A stretch of 64,000 nt of DNA from Spirosoma sp. KCTC 42546. GTDB lineage: Bacteria > Bacteroidota > Bacteroidia > Cytophagales > Spirosomataceae. The first letter of the stretch is position 1. Every line of letters starts with the position of its first letter. Below the pieces are notes generated by a model that was not told where the DNA came from, ran no database searches, and saw only the letters and a list, made by a program, of their open reading frames with translations. The translations under genes were made by a program, and so were the position numbers. Positions 25,055 to 32,869 of the stretch are shown piece by piece. The stretch lies in contig NZ_CP041360.1 of assembly GCF_006965485.1 (NCBI RefSeq), forward strand, positions 992,001-1,056,000. The letters are read 5' to 3'.

Positions 25055-25894
25055 ATGAAATCCGTTCCCAAAACTATTCTAATTACCGGTGTCTCGACCG
25101 GTATCGGCTATGGTGCTGCAAAGCACTTTCTCCAGCGAGGCTATACCGTTTTTGGCAGCGTCCGGACACAAACGGATGCCGACCGGCTACAGGCCGAGTT
25201 TGGAGAAGCATTTACGCCCTTGCGATTTGATGTGACAGATGCCGATGCTGTAGCAAAAGCGGCCCATTACCTAACCGAACGACTGGCTGGGAGTGGTCTT
25301 GGCGGGTTGATCAACAACGCGGGCATTGCCATTGGCGGGCCATTGCAGGATCAGCCTATGGACGTGTTCCGAAAGCATTTCGACGTAAATGTAATTGGAC
25401 TGGTTCAGGTTACGCAGGCCTTTTTGCCGTTGCTGGGGGCTCGTGAAAATCATCCTGTTCTGCCGGGGCGGATTCTAAATATCAGCTCGGTAAATGGACA
25501 GGTGGCTATTCCGTTTATGGGGGCGTATGTTGGATCGAAACATGCAGTAGAAGGACTATCACATAGCCTGCGTCGTGAACTAAGCTTATTGGGGATAAAG
25601 GTGGTTATCGTAGGGCCGGGCGCCGTTCAAACGCCGATCTGGGGGAAAGGAACGGACATGAGTCCATACGCCAATACACCTTATTACCCGGCTATGCAGC
25701 GGTTTCTGAAACAGGTCGCTGTATCGGAACGTAAAGGATTCTCCATCGATTACCTTGGCCAGCGTATTGTAGAAATTTATGAAACCGAAAAGCCCCGCAT
25801 TCGCTATGCGCTGGTACCGGGTAAGTTGATGGGCTGGATTCTTCCCCGCCTGTTACCCGCGCGCGTGCTGGATTGGGTTCTGGAACGAATTTAG
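25055..25894 (+). CDS. SDR-family oxidoreductase
   Basis: The 279-residue classical short-chain dehydrogenase has the NAD(P)-binding motif TGVSTGIG at about residues 10-17, the NNAG motif (INNAGIAIGG), a Ser in NISSVNG and the catalytic YVGSK pair. It resembles retinol-dehydrogenase-like SDRs of broad specificity. The C-terminal region (VPGKLMGWILPRLLPARVL) is hydrophobic and may touch the membrane. The ATG at 25055 is chosen because the upstream in-frame region back to 24944 overlaps the palindrome and lacks family similarity. Substrate unknown. Confidence 0.92.
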   Translation: MKSVPKTILITGVSTGIGYGAAKHFLQRGYTVFGSVRTQTDADRLQAEFGEAFTPLRFDVTDADAVAKAAHYLTERLAGSGLGGLINNAGIAIGGPLQDQPMDVFRKHFDVNVIGLVQVTQAFLPLLGARENHPVLPGRILNISSVNGQVAIPFMGAYVGSKHAVEGLSHSLRRELSLLGIKVVIVGPGAVQTPIWGKGTDMSPYANTPYYPAMQRFLKQVAVSERKGFSIDYLGQRIVEIYETEKPRIRYALVPGKLMGWILPRLLPARVLDWVLERI

Positions 25895-25911
25895 GAGTGC
25901 TAGCCGTGCCG

Positions 25912-25997
25912 GCGCATCCTCGGTCTGTGTCCTCACAGAACGCCTGTGGATAGCCTTCACTAAAAGCGTTCTGTGAGGACACAGACCGAGGATGCGC
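25912..25997. repeat. Perfect 32-bp palindrome between SDR and MBL genes
   Basis: The arms 25912-25943 and 25966-25997 are exact reverse complements separated by 22 nt. The arms carry ggtctgtgtcctcacagaac. It lies between two co-directional genes, 17 bp after the SDR stop codon. Confidence 0.9.
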
Positions 25998-26033
25998 ATT
26001 GATTTATCTTAAATACTAGTACATCACAATGCT

Positions 26034-26879
26034 ATGCTGAAACCCGCTTTTCAAAAAGACGAAACGCTTCTGGCTGATATGGAAGCGGCCCGGAGCCAGC
26101 CTGGTGCCTTGCACAGTTGGTGGTTGGGTCAAAGTGGCTTTTTGCTTCAATACAACGGCAGGCAGCTATTATTTGATCCCTATCTCTCCGATTCCCTGAG
26201 TCGTAAATATGCGGATACGGATAAACCACACGTACGGCTGTCGGAGCTGGTAATCGATCCGGCCCGATTACCCAGGATCGATGTGGTTACATCGAGCCAC
26301 AACCATACCGATCATTTGGATGCCGAAACACTATTGCCAATTAGATCAACCAACCCTGACATACAGTTTGTGATACCTGAGGCAAATCGAGCCTTCATTG
26401 CCGATCGACTGAAAATAAAACTGGATTGGCCCATTGGTTTGACTGATGGACAATCAGTAACGGTAGATGGCTTCGTGGTTCACGGGGTTCCTGCCGCACA
26501 TAACGAGCTTGAACGTGACGCCGAGGGGCGTTGCAAATTCATGGGCTTTGTTGTAGAAGTGGGTCCTTACCGGGTGTACCATTCCGGGGATACGCTTTGG
26601 TACGATGGGATGGTGGATATCCTTCGGCCATTCAACGTAGATGTGGCCTTTCTGCCCATCAACGGCAACAAACCCGAACGGCGGGTAGCGGGGAATCTCA
26701 ACCCCGACGAAGCCGCCAAACTTGGTCATGAAATTGGGGCCAAACTCGTCATTCCGCACCACTACGATCTGTTCGAATTCAACACTGCTGATCCAGCCGA
26801 TTTCGTACACGCCTGCGAGCAATATGGCACGCCGTATCGGGTGATGCAGTTAGGTGAGCGAGTGAGTATAGGCCGGTAG
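26034..26879 (+). CDS. MBL-fold metallo-hydrolase (UlaG-like)
   Basis: The 281-residue protein has the metallo-beta-lactamase motif SSHNHTDHLD (HxHxDH), a distal HSGDT motif and a late H in IPHHYDLFEF, enough for a two-metal site. The opening WWLGQSGFLLQYNGRQLLFD matches the UlaG/L-ascorbate-6-phosphate lactonase-like branch of MBL-fold hydrolases. It is cytoplasmic by lack of a signal peptide. The substrate cannot be deduced. The VCBS-like gene follows 43 bp later on the same strand. Confidence 0.9.
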   Translation: MLKPAFQKDETLLADMEAARSQPGALHSWWLGQSGFLLQYNGRQLLFDPYLSDSLSRKYADTDKPHVRLSELVIDPARLPRIDVVTSSHNHTDHLDAETLLPIRSTNPDIQFVIPEANRAFIADRLKIKLDWPIGLTDGQSVTVDGFVVHGVPAAHNELERDAEGRCKFMGFVVEVGPYRVYHSGDTLWYDGMVDILRPFNVDVAFLPINGNKPERRVAGNLNPDEAAKLGHEIGAKLVIPHHYDLFEFNTADPADFVHACEQYGTPYRVMQLGERVSIGR

Positions 26880-26922
26880 AAGCAAGTTTCGGATCTCTTT
26901 GCTTTATAACAAAACCACTGCG

Positions 26923-28164
26923 ATGAAAAACGCTTTATTCCTTTGCCTGCTAGCCGTTTCGCCATTGCTGGCCCAGCCCGACACCACCCAACAGGATGCT
27001 CTGAATTTCAAAATTCAGGTGGTCGATAACCAGATCAGTATTGGGTATGGTATGGCCATTGGCGATGTAGACGGCGACAAACAACCCGACATTCTACTGG
27101 CCGATCAGAAAGAAATTGTCTGGTATAAAAACCCTAACGCGAAAGATGGTCAGTGGAAACGGTACGTCATGGCGGCTAATCTAACGCCACAGGACAACGT
27201 GTGCATTGCCGCTCGCGATCTGGATGGCGATGGGCTTGTGGAGGTGGCCGTTGGCGCTGGCTGGAACCCTGCCGAAACAAGCGATAGTACGAAATCGGGG
27301 GCGGTGTTCTACCTCATTCGTCCGCAGGACCCAACCCAGCGCTGGGAATCTGTACGATTGCCGCATGAAGTTACCACACACCGAATGCGTTGGGCGAGAG
27401 TTGGTAAAGACAGTTACCAGCTTATTGTGGTGCCATTACACGGATTGGGAAACAAGAATGGGGAGGGGCGAGGTGTTCGAATTTGGGGTTATGAGTTTCC
27501 GAAAAATCCACGGGGTGCCTGGAAACGCCATTTGGTGGATTCGACCATGCACCTTACCCACAATTTCGAAATCTGGGAAGATGGTGATAATGGCTCGGCT
27601 ACGGGACTGATTGTTGCCAGCAAAGAAGGGGGTAATATATTCCAGTGGCGAAAAAAGAAATGGCAACCGATGGACGAAGAATCGGCGAGTAATTCCCTGC
27701 CCTTGCTGACCAATGATGTAGCAGGTATTGGTGAAATCCGGCGATTGGACAATGGCAAACGCATTGCCACCATTCAGCCTATGCACGGAAATCTGCTACA
27801 GGTAGAAAGTGGATTTTATTCGCTTCGAAAACCCCGGAAACGATCTGATGACAAACAAATCGATGTGCTCAGCGACATGCTCAGTCAGGGGCATGCCTTG
27901 GTTTGCGGTGACTTCTTAGGAATAGGAAGCGATCAGATTGTAGCCGGTTGGCGTAATCCGAATGCCTACAAAAAAGTTGGCGTTCGGCTATTTAAACCGC
28001 AGGAAGTCAAGAACTGGAAAGGATATCCGCTCGACGATAGCGTGCGCATGGCTTGCGAAGACCTGCAGGCTGCCGACCTTGATAGCGACGGTGACCTGGA
28101 CATCATAGCCTCGGGCCGGGCAACGCTTAATGTGTTGATTTACTGGAATCAACGAAAACCGTAA
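26923..28164 (+). CDS. Exported FG-GAP/VCBS-repeat protein
   Basis: The 413-residue protein has a signal peptide (MKNALFLCLLAVSPLLAQ) and several calcium-binding FG-GAP/VCBS-type motifs: IGDVDGDKQPDILLAD, ARDLDGDGLVEVAVGAG and ADLDSDGDLDIIASGRA. Repeats of this type form a beta-propeller. No catalytic motif was seen. The ATG at 26923 is favoured because it starts the signal peptide, whereas 26899 would add eight residues. It sits downstream of the MBL hydrolase and may be co-transcribed with it. Confidence 0.82.
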   Translation: MKNALFLCLLAVSPLLAQPDTTQQDALNFKIQVVDNQISIGYGMAIGDVDGDKQPDILLADQKEIVWYKNPNAKDGQWKRYVMAANLTPQDNVCIAARDLDGDGLVEVAVGAGWNPAETSDSTKSGAVFYLIRPQDPTQRWESVRLPHEVTTHRMRWARVGKDSYQLIVVPLHGLGNKNGEGRGVRIWGYEFPKNPRGAWKRHLVDSTMHLTHNFEIWEDGDNGSATGLIVASKEGGNIFQWRKKKWQPMDEESASNSLPLLTNDVAGIGEIRRLDNGKRIATIQPMHGNLLQVESGFYSLRKPRKRSDDKQIDVLSDMLSQGHALVCGDFLGIGSDQIVAGWRNPNAYKKVGVRLFKPQEVKNWKGYPLDDSVRMACEDLQAADLDSDGDLDIIASGRATLNVLIYWNQRKP

Positions 28165-28199
28165 TACGATTTTTGGTTTATCGTATTCGTTTAGTCGAT

Positions 28200-28306
28200 G
28201 TGGTGTCGGTTACTTCTAACCGACAATTTAGGTTTCTCAAAACCTACAGTTTGCACCTACAGATTTTGAGAAACCTAAATTGTCAGATGTAAGCATCTGA
28301 CAGCAC
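28200..28306. repeat. Multi-hairpin interspersed repeat, copy 2
   Basis: It has the same architecture as copy 1 but inverted: gtggtgtcggtta hairpin, ggtttctcaaaacc, a matching gattttgagaaacct, a tgtcagatg hairpin and a gacagcac end. It lies between convergent genes. Confidence 0.85.
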
Positions 28307-28340
28307 GTTCAATGTTCCAGGTTGTGCAACATTGAACGTG
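28304..28340. terminator. 13-bp hairpin next to repeat copy 2
   Basis: cacgttcaatgtt pairs with aacattgaacgtg around an 11-nt loop. It overlaps the end of repeat copy 2 and lies 16 nt beyond the stop codon of the minus-strand gene ending at 28356, which it may terminate. Confidence 0.55.
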
Positions 28341-28355
28341 AAACCTGAAACCTGT

Positions 28356-28706
28356 TTACGAGTTTCCCAACTGTCCGGCCAGCGATTGCAAGGCTGATGA
28401 TACGGCTTCGAGCCGGGTTGCCATATCCCCTTCTGAACCCATAAACGTACTGAACTCGGCTGTTTGGGTAGCTAAGGTGTCGAGTAGCTGGATCAACTCG
28501 TTCGTATTAATTTCATCACTCTCCAACTGCGTTTTTACCTGCTCGAGAGTACTTGTGAGATCCTTTGCATTTTCGGCCTGACGGAGTTGAACCAGCCACT
28601 GGTCAATAACCCCCAGACCACTTTGCGGAGTTTCGGGCCCTCCTTCACTCTCCAGAACGTTCATCGTTGAGTCAAGGAGCTCAGAGGATTCTTCGTGAGT
28701 AAGCAT
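28356..28706 (-). CDS. Small helical protein, paralogue A of a four-member cluster
   Basis: The 116-residue protein is predicted all-helical and acidic, without a signal peptide. It shares with its neighbours the core pattern G-x-x-(L/I)-(L/I)-(D/E)-x-W-L-x-x-L (here GLGVIDQWLVQL). A second helix (STLEQVKTQLES) and a third (ELIQLLDTLATQTAEF) follow. The start at 28706 is chosen because the previous gene stops only 1 nt upstream. The longer frame to 28790 would overlap that gene. Function unknown. It ends the minus-strand cluster. Confidence 0.65.
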   Translation of the reverse strand: MLTHEESSELLDSTMNVLESEGGPETPQSGLGVIDQWLVQLRQAENAKDLTSTLEQVKTQLESDEINTNELIQLLDTLATQTAEFSTFMGSEGDMATRLEAVSSALQSLAGQLGNS

Positions 28707-28707
28707 A

Positions 28708-29058
28708 TCATATCTGGTTAGTGAAATTCCGCAGCGCCGTTGATAACTGCTTAAGCTGACTTTCTGTTGTTGGGTCAACCGATGGTTCATGCGAGAGCGT
28801 CAGGGTATGACTGGCCATACTAAGCAGCCAGTGTCTAATTTTTTCGCCATCAGGCTGGCCTGTTTTGAGGTGATCGCGCAAGGCAGTTACTTCTGCCAGA
28901 ATGCGTTCGGCACCCACATCGCCCGGTAGGGCATTTAACCAGCCTTCGAGTAGCAAAATGCCCTGTTCGGCCGAGAGTGTAGTTTGGCGTCCATCGCCGA
29001 GTGCGCCCAATGTATCGTTGAGCATCCGGTGCTCAAGTGTGGTTCCGGTTCCTTCCAT
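28708..29058 (-). CDS. Small helical protein, paralogue B
   Basis: The 116-residue protein closely resembles paralogue C: EQGILLLEGWLNAL, then VTALRDHLKTGQPDGEKIRH, then WLLSMASHTLTLS and a final helix QLKQLSTALRNFTNQI. All segments are amphipathic helices. There is no signal peptide, cysteine or catalytic motif. Its stop codon is followed 1 nt later by the start of paralogue A, so the two are translationally adjacent and almost certainly co-expressed. Family unknown to me. Confidence 0.65.
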   Translation of the reverse strand: MEGTGTTLEHRMLNDTLGALGDGRQTTLSAEQGILLLEGWLNALPGDVGAERILAEVTALRDHLKTGQPDGEKIRHWLLSMASHTLTLSHEPSVDPTTESQLKQLSTALRNFTNQI

Positions 29059-29124
29059 GGTTTTATGTAGTGAATTGTCGTTTTGTTTTGTGGTCTGTTA
29101 GACGGCAAACTCAGCGCTACGTTA

Positions 29125-29469
29125 TTATTTACTGCCGAAATCGCGTAGAATTTTTGATAAACTCTCTAACCCACCCGTCCAGGTGCCTTCCGAATTGGCG
29201 TCCTCGGCTACCGCCTGGGTTTTATCGGCCAGGCTCAGCAGCAGGTCTCGGATATACTGATCGTCGGGTGGAGTGGCCTGCAAAGCCGAGCGGAGTTCGC
29301 CAAGCTGGCCTTTAATCTGGTCGATATTAGGGTCGCCCTGTAACGCCTGAAGCCAGCTATCGAGCAACTTAATACCCTGTTCAGGCGAAATCTCGACTAT
29401 ATGTCCATGATGGCGAAACGCACTGAGTGTATTGGTGAGCGCCTGTTCTTCCAGATTATTTGATCCCAT
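29125..29469 (-). CDS. Small helical protein, paralogue C
   Basis: The 114-residue protein carries EQGIKLLDSWLQALQG, IKGQLGELRSALQATPPDD, then YIRDLLLSLADKTQAVAEDA and the end LESLSKILRDFGSK, matching paralogue B segment by segment. The ATG at 29469 is chosen because similarity to B begins there. The open frame continues upstream to 29712 through a hairpin region with no similarity. It lies 66 bp upstream of paralogue B. Function unknown. Confidence 0.65.
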   Translation of the reverse strand: MGSNNLEEQALTNTLSAFRHHGHIVEISPEQGIKLLDSWLQALQGDPNIDQIKGQLGELRSALQATPPDDQYIRDLLLSLADKTQAVAEDANSEGTWTGGLESLSKILRDFGSK

Positions 29470-29564
29470 TGTCGCTAAATTTATCAGCCAGCTTGTTTGC
29501 TGTTCTTGAAATAACACAGTCGGGAATGGTTTGTTTGCCCGATGTTCGGGTTTGCCGATAAACA

Positions 29565-29632
29565 AAAAGGCAACCTGTGCCGGGAGAGTAGCCGATGGAA
29601 ATCCATCAACTCGCCAGCACAGATTGCCTTTT
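29565..29632 (-). terminator. Large hairpin between the acidic protein gene and paralogue C
   Basis: The 16-bp arms 29565-29580 and 29617-29632 pair with one mismatch. They enclose a second small hairpin (gatggatttccatc). On the minus strand the element is followed by tttttgttt. It lies 9 nt after the stop of the acidic protein gene and could be a terminator or a processing site inside the operon. Confidence 0.6.
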
Positions 29633-29641
29633 AAGGGTTCG

Positions 29642-29896
29642 TTAGTATTGCGACCGCCCGCCCGATTGACTGGAATCTGCATCGCCAGTGCCGCCCGAAA
29701 TACCCGGCCCATCGACCCGCGCTGTATCGCTTCGGGGTTTGTCTGCCGTTGATGAATGCGTGTAATCGTCGCCCTGTTCCTCGCTGGCCGTATCGGCTTC
29801 GCCCGAAAAGCGATCGTTGGTCGGGCCTCCGTTGCTGCCCGTTGTGTCGTCCATATCGACTGTTGGGTCGCTGTCTAATGGCTTGTCCTGTGTCAT
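29642..29896 (-). CDS. Small acidic, disordered protein
   Basis: The 84-residue product is almost free of hydrophobic residues and rich in Asp, Ser, Thr and Gly, for example DSDPTVDMDDTTGSNGGP. It is therefore predicted to be intrinsically disordered. It starts with MTQDKPLDSDP and ends GGRSQY. It sits between paralogues D and C, 21 bp after D, and is followed by a strong hairpin. These facts support a real gene despite the low complexity. No family or function is recognisable. Confidence 0.5.
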   Translation of the reverse strand: MTQDKPLDSDPTVDMDDTTGSNGGPTNDRFSGEADTASEEQGDDYTHSSTADKPRSDTARVDGPGISGGTGDADSSQSGGRSQY

Positions 29897-29917
29897 AGTT
29901 ATCTGTGATTTTTGTTG

Positions 29918-30292
29918 TTAATCAATACGGCTGACCGCCTGGCGGTGCAAATTTTCGAGTACAGCAATCAATTGCGAAAGCTCAGTTTGTTCAGCACTGG
30001 CCTCAACTGTATCGGCTACGTTCCGGGTTTGCTCGATCAACTCTTGTAGGAGAGAGGCTATTTCCTGATTATCAGTCCGGTTGTAGCGAAGAGACGTGTC
30101 TAGTTCTGGGCGTAGCCGTTCAAGGGTTTCGGCAATATCGTCGGTGGCTTCATCGCCTGCTTCATCCAGCCTATTGAGCCATTTGTCAATGAGCGACAGG
30201 CCATCCGTTGCCGTTGTTTCATCAATAGCCCCATCGAAGGTATTCACCGTTTGATTGACGAGTGAAATCTGGGTTTGATCTCTTGATATCAT
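29918..30292 (-). CDS. Small helical protein, paralogue D (first of the cluster)
   Basis: The 124-residue protein shares the cluster pattern: TDGLSLIDKWLNRLDEAGDE, ETLERLRPELDTSL, then NQEIASLLQELIEQTRNVAD and a last helix LSQLIAVLENLHRQAV. It is acidic, helical and without a signal peptide. It is the promoter-proximal gene of the minus-strand cluster D - acidic protein - C - B - A and is divergent from arfB with a 144-bp gap. It is the most diverged of the four. Confidence 0.6.
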   Translation of the reverse strand: MISRDQTQISLVNQTVNTFDGAIDETTATDGLSLIDKWLNRLDEAGDEATDDIAETLERLRPELDTSLRYNRTDNQEIASLLQELIEQTRNVADTVEASAEQTELSQLIAVLENLHRQAVSRID

Positions 30293-30354
30293 GATTTAGT
30301 CTGTTGAGTAGGTGTCGGGCGTTTGGCTGTAGTGAGCCTTACCATTGAATCTGT

Positions 30355-30362
30355 TAGTTTTG
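30355..30362 (+). promoter_or_regulatory. Possible -7 element upstream of arfB
   Basis: TAGTTTTG fits TAnnTTTG, 74 bp before the arfB ATG. No properly spaced -33 TTG is apparent. Confidence 0.35.
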
Positions 30363-30436
30363 ACAAAAAACCGACTCCTGCCCTGATTGTTTGTAGGATA
30401 GCCAGGTTTTTCCAGACAAAAGAAAGTTGATCAAGT

Positions 30437-30838
30437 ATGGATGCCACCCGTTTACAACCCGAATTACAATACCAGTTTGCCCGTAGTGGAGGGGCCGGTG
30501 GACAGAATGTGAATAAAGTAGCAACAAAGGCCGAACTGCGCTTCGATGTGCGCAACTCTACGGTACTCACCGATGACGAACGGGCTATTCTGGAAGAAAA
30601 ATTAGCCAATAAACTAACGACCGAAGGCGAACTGGTACTGACGCATCAGACCGAACGGACACAACTGGCCAACAAAGAAAAGGTGACGAAGAAATTTTAC
30701 CGGCTCATCGAAAAAGCCTTTGCTATACCGAAACCCCGAAAAGCCACAAAGCCCTCTAAAGCTTCTATTGAAGAGCGGATTACCCAGAAGAAACAGAAAG
30801 GCGATACGAAAGCCAATCGCAGAAAAGTAGACTACTAA
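30437..30838 (+). CDS. arfB: Alternative ribosome-rescue factor (peptidyl-tRNA hydrolase)
   Basis: The 133-residue protein has the release-factor-type GGQ motif at residues 21-23 in ARSGGAGGQNVNKVATKAEL. It also has a basic C-terminal tail (KPRKATKPSKASIEERI, then KKQKGDTKANRRKVDY) that enters the mRNA channel in ArfB/ICT1 proteins. It hydrolyses peptidyl-tRNA on stalled ribosomes without a stop codon. Length and both functional parts are complete. Its stop overlaps the convergent neighbour's stop by 2 nt. Confidence 0.95.
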   Translation: MDATRLQPELQYQFARSGGAGGQNVNKVATKAELRFDVRNSTVLTDDERAILEEKLANKLTTEGELVLTHQTERTQLANKEKVTKKFYRLIEKAFAIPKPRKATKPSKASIEERITQKKQKGDTKANRRKVDY

Positions 30839-31323
30839 AATCCATTATCTAACTCCACCGGGCTAAAACCCAGGAATCTAAAATAGGCCATCACGGCTAC
30901 TTTGTGCGGATCGGCTTCCTCGCCTATACCAGCTCCGTAGCGACCCGATTTGTAGTTTATATAGACTTGGTCGTCATCACCAAACCATAATTCACCGCCT
31001 TGTAGAGCTGGAGCACCACCCGTAATATTCGTATGGCAAACTATCTGCCGGTCAGCATATGGATTAGGAGTTGATTCAGGGATTATTTTCAGTCCCTTTT
31101 CGTCAATAATCCACAGATATTTACCCTGAAAGGGGTGGTTCTCAAGTATATCGGCAACCACAACTGTTAATGGATTAAGGCTACTTTTAGTAGTGACCAG
31201 GTGAATGGCATCTGTAAAAATAATGTCTTCACCCTGTTCTATTTTTCGTTTAAACTGCGTACGCGCAAAAGGTAGAACCGGTGGCCCTAACTGCTGAATC
31301 CACTCGTCACTCAGTAAGGCCAT
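30835..31323 (-). CDS. 162-aa protein of an unrecognised bicistron (second gene)
   Basis: The product is mixed alpha/beta with no signal peptide. It contains FARTQFKRKIEQGEDIIFTD, the hydrophobic TVVVADILENHPFQGKYLWI segment, and GGELWFGDDDQVYINYKSGR followed by YGAG. The ELWF...VYIN..SGRYG block looks like a conserved core, but I cannot name a family. Its ATG overlaps the TAA of the upstream gene by 1 nt (TAATG), so the two are translationally coupled. The pair may be a toxin-antitoxin or immunity-type unit, which is speculation from gene arrangement only. Confidence 0.55.
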   Translation of the reverse strand: MALLSDEWIQQLGPPVLPFARTQFKRKIEQGEDIIFTDAIHLVTTKSSLNPLTVVVADILENHPFQGKYLWIIDEKGLKIIPESTPNPYADRQIVCHTNITGGAPALQGGELWFGDDDQVYINYKSGRYGAGIGEEADPHKVAVMAYFRFLGFSPVELDNGF

Positions 31324-31883
31324 TATAAACGAATATATTGTTTTTCCTTAGATTCCTCCATTCGTTTTAAACCATAACGCTGAAGTGTTTCAAGGGCAGT
31401 CAAAGGCTTTAATGGGCCGCCTTTTGATTCAGGCAATTTCGCGTAGTTGGAAAATAAATACCGTTCTGCCTGATCGATATAGAATTCATAGGGAGCCTGG
31501 GTAAAAAGATTTTCTATGAATTCGGCATTCAGAACGTGAGACTTACTCAGTTGATCTCTCACTATGTCTGAACCTAAAATTGATTCTAGCCGCCATATCT
31601 CCTCATAGCTTGAAAGATAGTCATTGGGTGAAAAACTAATAAGTATATTTTTCCAGACTATTTTCTGACTGCCTCCACGTTGGGGCTCTTTATCAGCATA
31701 ACTTCTGTCCCTAAGTGGTACACCTAACAGTTCTTCGGTTCTTCGTTTAAAGGCTTCAGGGTCATTTGTTTCAACCACAGGTACATTACCTTTTCGTTCT
31801 TTGAGTGTAACATACACTCGTTGCTGATCTTCCAGAGATAGTTCATCAAACTCCTGAAGAACCTGATCGACTGTTGGTTTCAT
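31323..31883 (-). CDS. 186-aa protein of an unrecognised bicistron (first gene)
   Basis: The N-terminus (TVDQVLQEFDELSLEDQQRV) resembles the helical start of small antitoxin-like proteins that precede toxins. The rest (KNILISFSPNDYLSSYEEIW, EFYIDQAERYLFSNYA, LTALETLQRYGLKRMEESKE) is helical and not recognised. No signal peptide. It overlaps the downstream gene by 1 nt. The gap upstream (31884-32146) shows no exact promoter motif. Confidence 0.55.
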   Translation of the reverse strand: MKPTVDQVLQEFDELSLEDQQRVYVTLKERKGNVPVVETNDPEAFKRRTEELLGVPLRDRSYADKEPQRGGSQKIVWKNILISFSPNDYLSSYEEIWRLESILGSDIVRDQLSKSHVLNAEFIENLFTQAPYEFYIDQAERYLFSNYAKLPESKGGPLKPLTALETLQRYGLKRMEESKEKQYIRL

Positions 31884-32146
31884 CTGCTGAAAACGTTGTT
31901 GTTCTTTTAGACCTAAGGTATTAATTTAATTGATCAATGACTAGTTCTCGGATAGGATTTAGTCTTTATACATGCTTCTAACGGGCCTAACCTGACAGAT
32001 TTATGTGCGAAATTGTTGAGCGATAAATTACTGGTTTTGACTTTATTCCAGAAAAAGTTAAAACCAACTAAGGGGATTTTTTCGAAAAGTTGTCTTAGCT
32101 AGTAGATGATTGATTCTAACGAGATGAACTCGTTTACCAATAGGCT

Positions 32147-32836
32147 ATGCAAGTACGTCAACTGATTGATCCCTTTAGCCAGCCTTTTTCGGCAAATTCT
32201 GTAGCCCAGCCTGTGCTTGGGGAAGCCGTTGAATCAATGGACGAAAAAACGGTTGGCAACGATTCGGAGCTATTCATTCGGCGGACGTTCAATGAGAGTC
32301 CACAGAAAGGCTGTGAACTGCTTTTCCGGCGGTATCATCAGGCTTTATGCAGTCATGCAGTTCGCTATGTGTATTCCAAAGAAACCGCCGAAGACCTGGT
32401 AAGCGACGTTTTCTGCAAATTCTGGAAAACGAAAGCCTACGAAAGTGTCACCTCATCGTATCGCTACTATTTGTTCCGCAGCGTTCGCAACGAAGCGTAC
32501 AACTACCTCCGCCTGGAGTTTCAGCAACTGGACGATCTGGAAACGGCCAACGTTCAGGAAAGCGCATTCGGTCAGCGACCCGATCAGATCATTCAGTTTG
32601 AGGAAGTGCTGCATCGGGTGGAAGCAATGGTTGAATCGCTACCGCCCCAATGCCGGAAAGTATTCCTGCTCAGCCGCTTTGAAGGAAAAAAATACCAGGA
32701 CATCGCTACTGAGCTGGGTTTGTCCATCAAAACCGTTGAGGTTCACATTGGTAAAGCACTGAGTACGGTTAGAAAGGGATTGAAAGACCATTGGCTGCTG
32801 GCGCTGCTACTCGCCTGCCGTTTGCTCCCTTTTTGA
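32147..32836 (+). CDS. ECF RNA polymerase sigma factor (FecI-like), module 1
   Basis: The 229-residue protein has sigma region 2 (about 60-120, with ETAEDLVSDVFCKFWKTKAY) and region 4 (about 160-215, with ESLPPQCRKVFLLSRFEGKK and YQDIATELGLSIKTVEVHIG). The pattern is typical of the Bacteroidota sigma-70 family expansion regulated by FecR. The N-terminus before Met31 is not conserved, so a start at 32237 is possible. It precedes fecR by 33 bp and should transcribe the SusC/SusD operon downstream. Confidence 0.93.
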   Translation: MQVRQLIDPFSQPFSANSVAQPVLGEAVESMDEKTVGNDSELFIRRTFNESPQKGCELLFRRYHQALCSHAVRYVYSKETAEDLVSDVFCKFWKTKAYESVTSSYRYYLFRSVRNEAYNYLRLEFQQLDDLETANVQESAFGQRPDQIIQFEEVLHRVEAMVESLPPQCRKVFLLSRFEGKKYQDIATELGLSIKTVEVHIGKALSTVRKGLKDHWLLALLLACRLLPF

Positions 32837-32869
32837 CCAAAGCTGTCTCATCAATAAGCAAGACACACC

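Noticed and set aside
29470..29712. N-terminal extension of paralogue C
   Set aside because: It runs through the hairpin region, overlaps the acidic protein gene and has no similarity to the other paralogues.
30289..30609. Minus-strand ORF opposite arfB
   Set aside because: It is a shadow of the well-supported arfB gene, with basic, low-quality composition.
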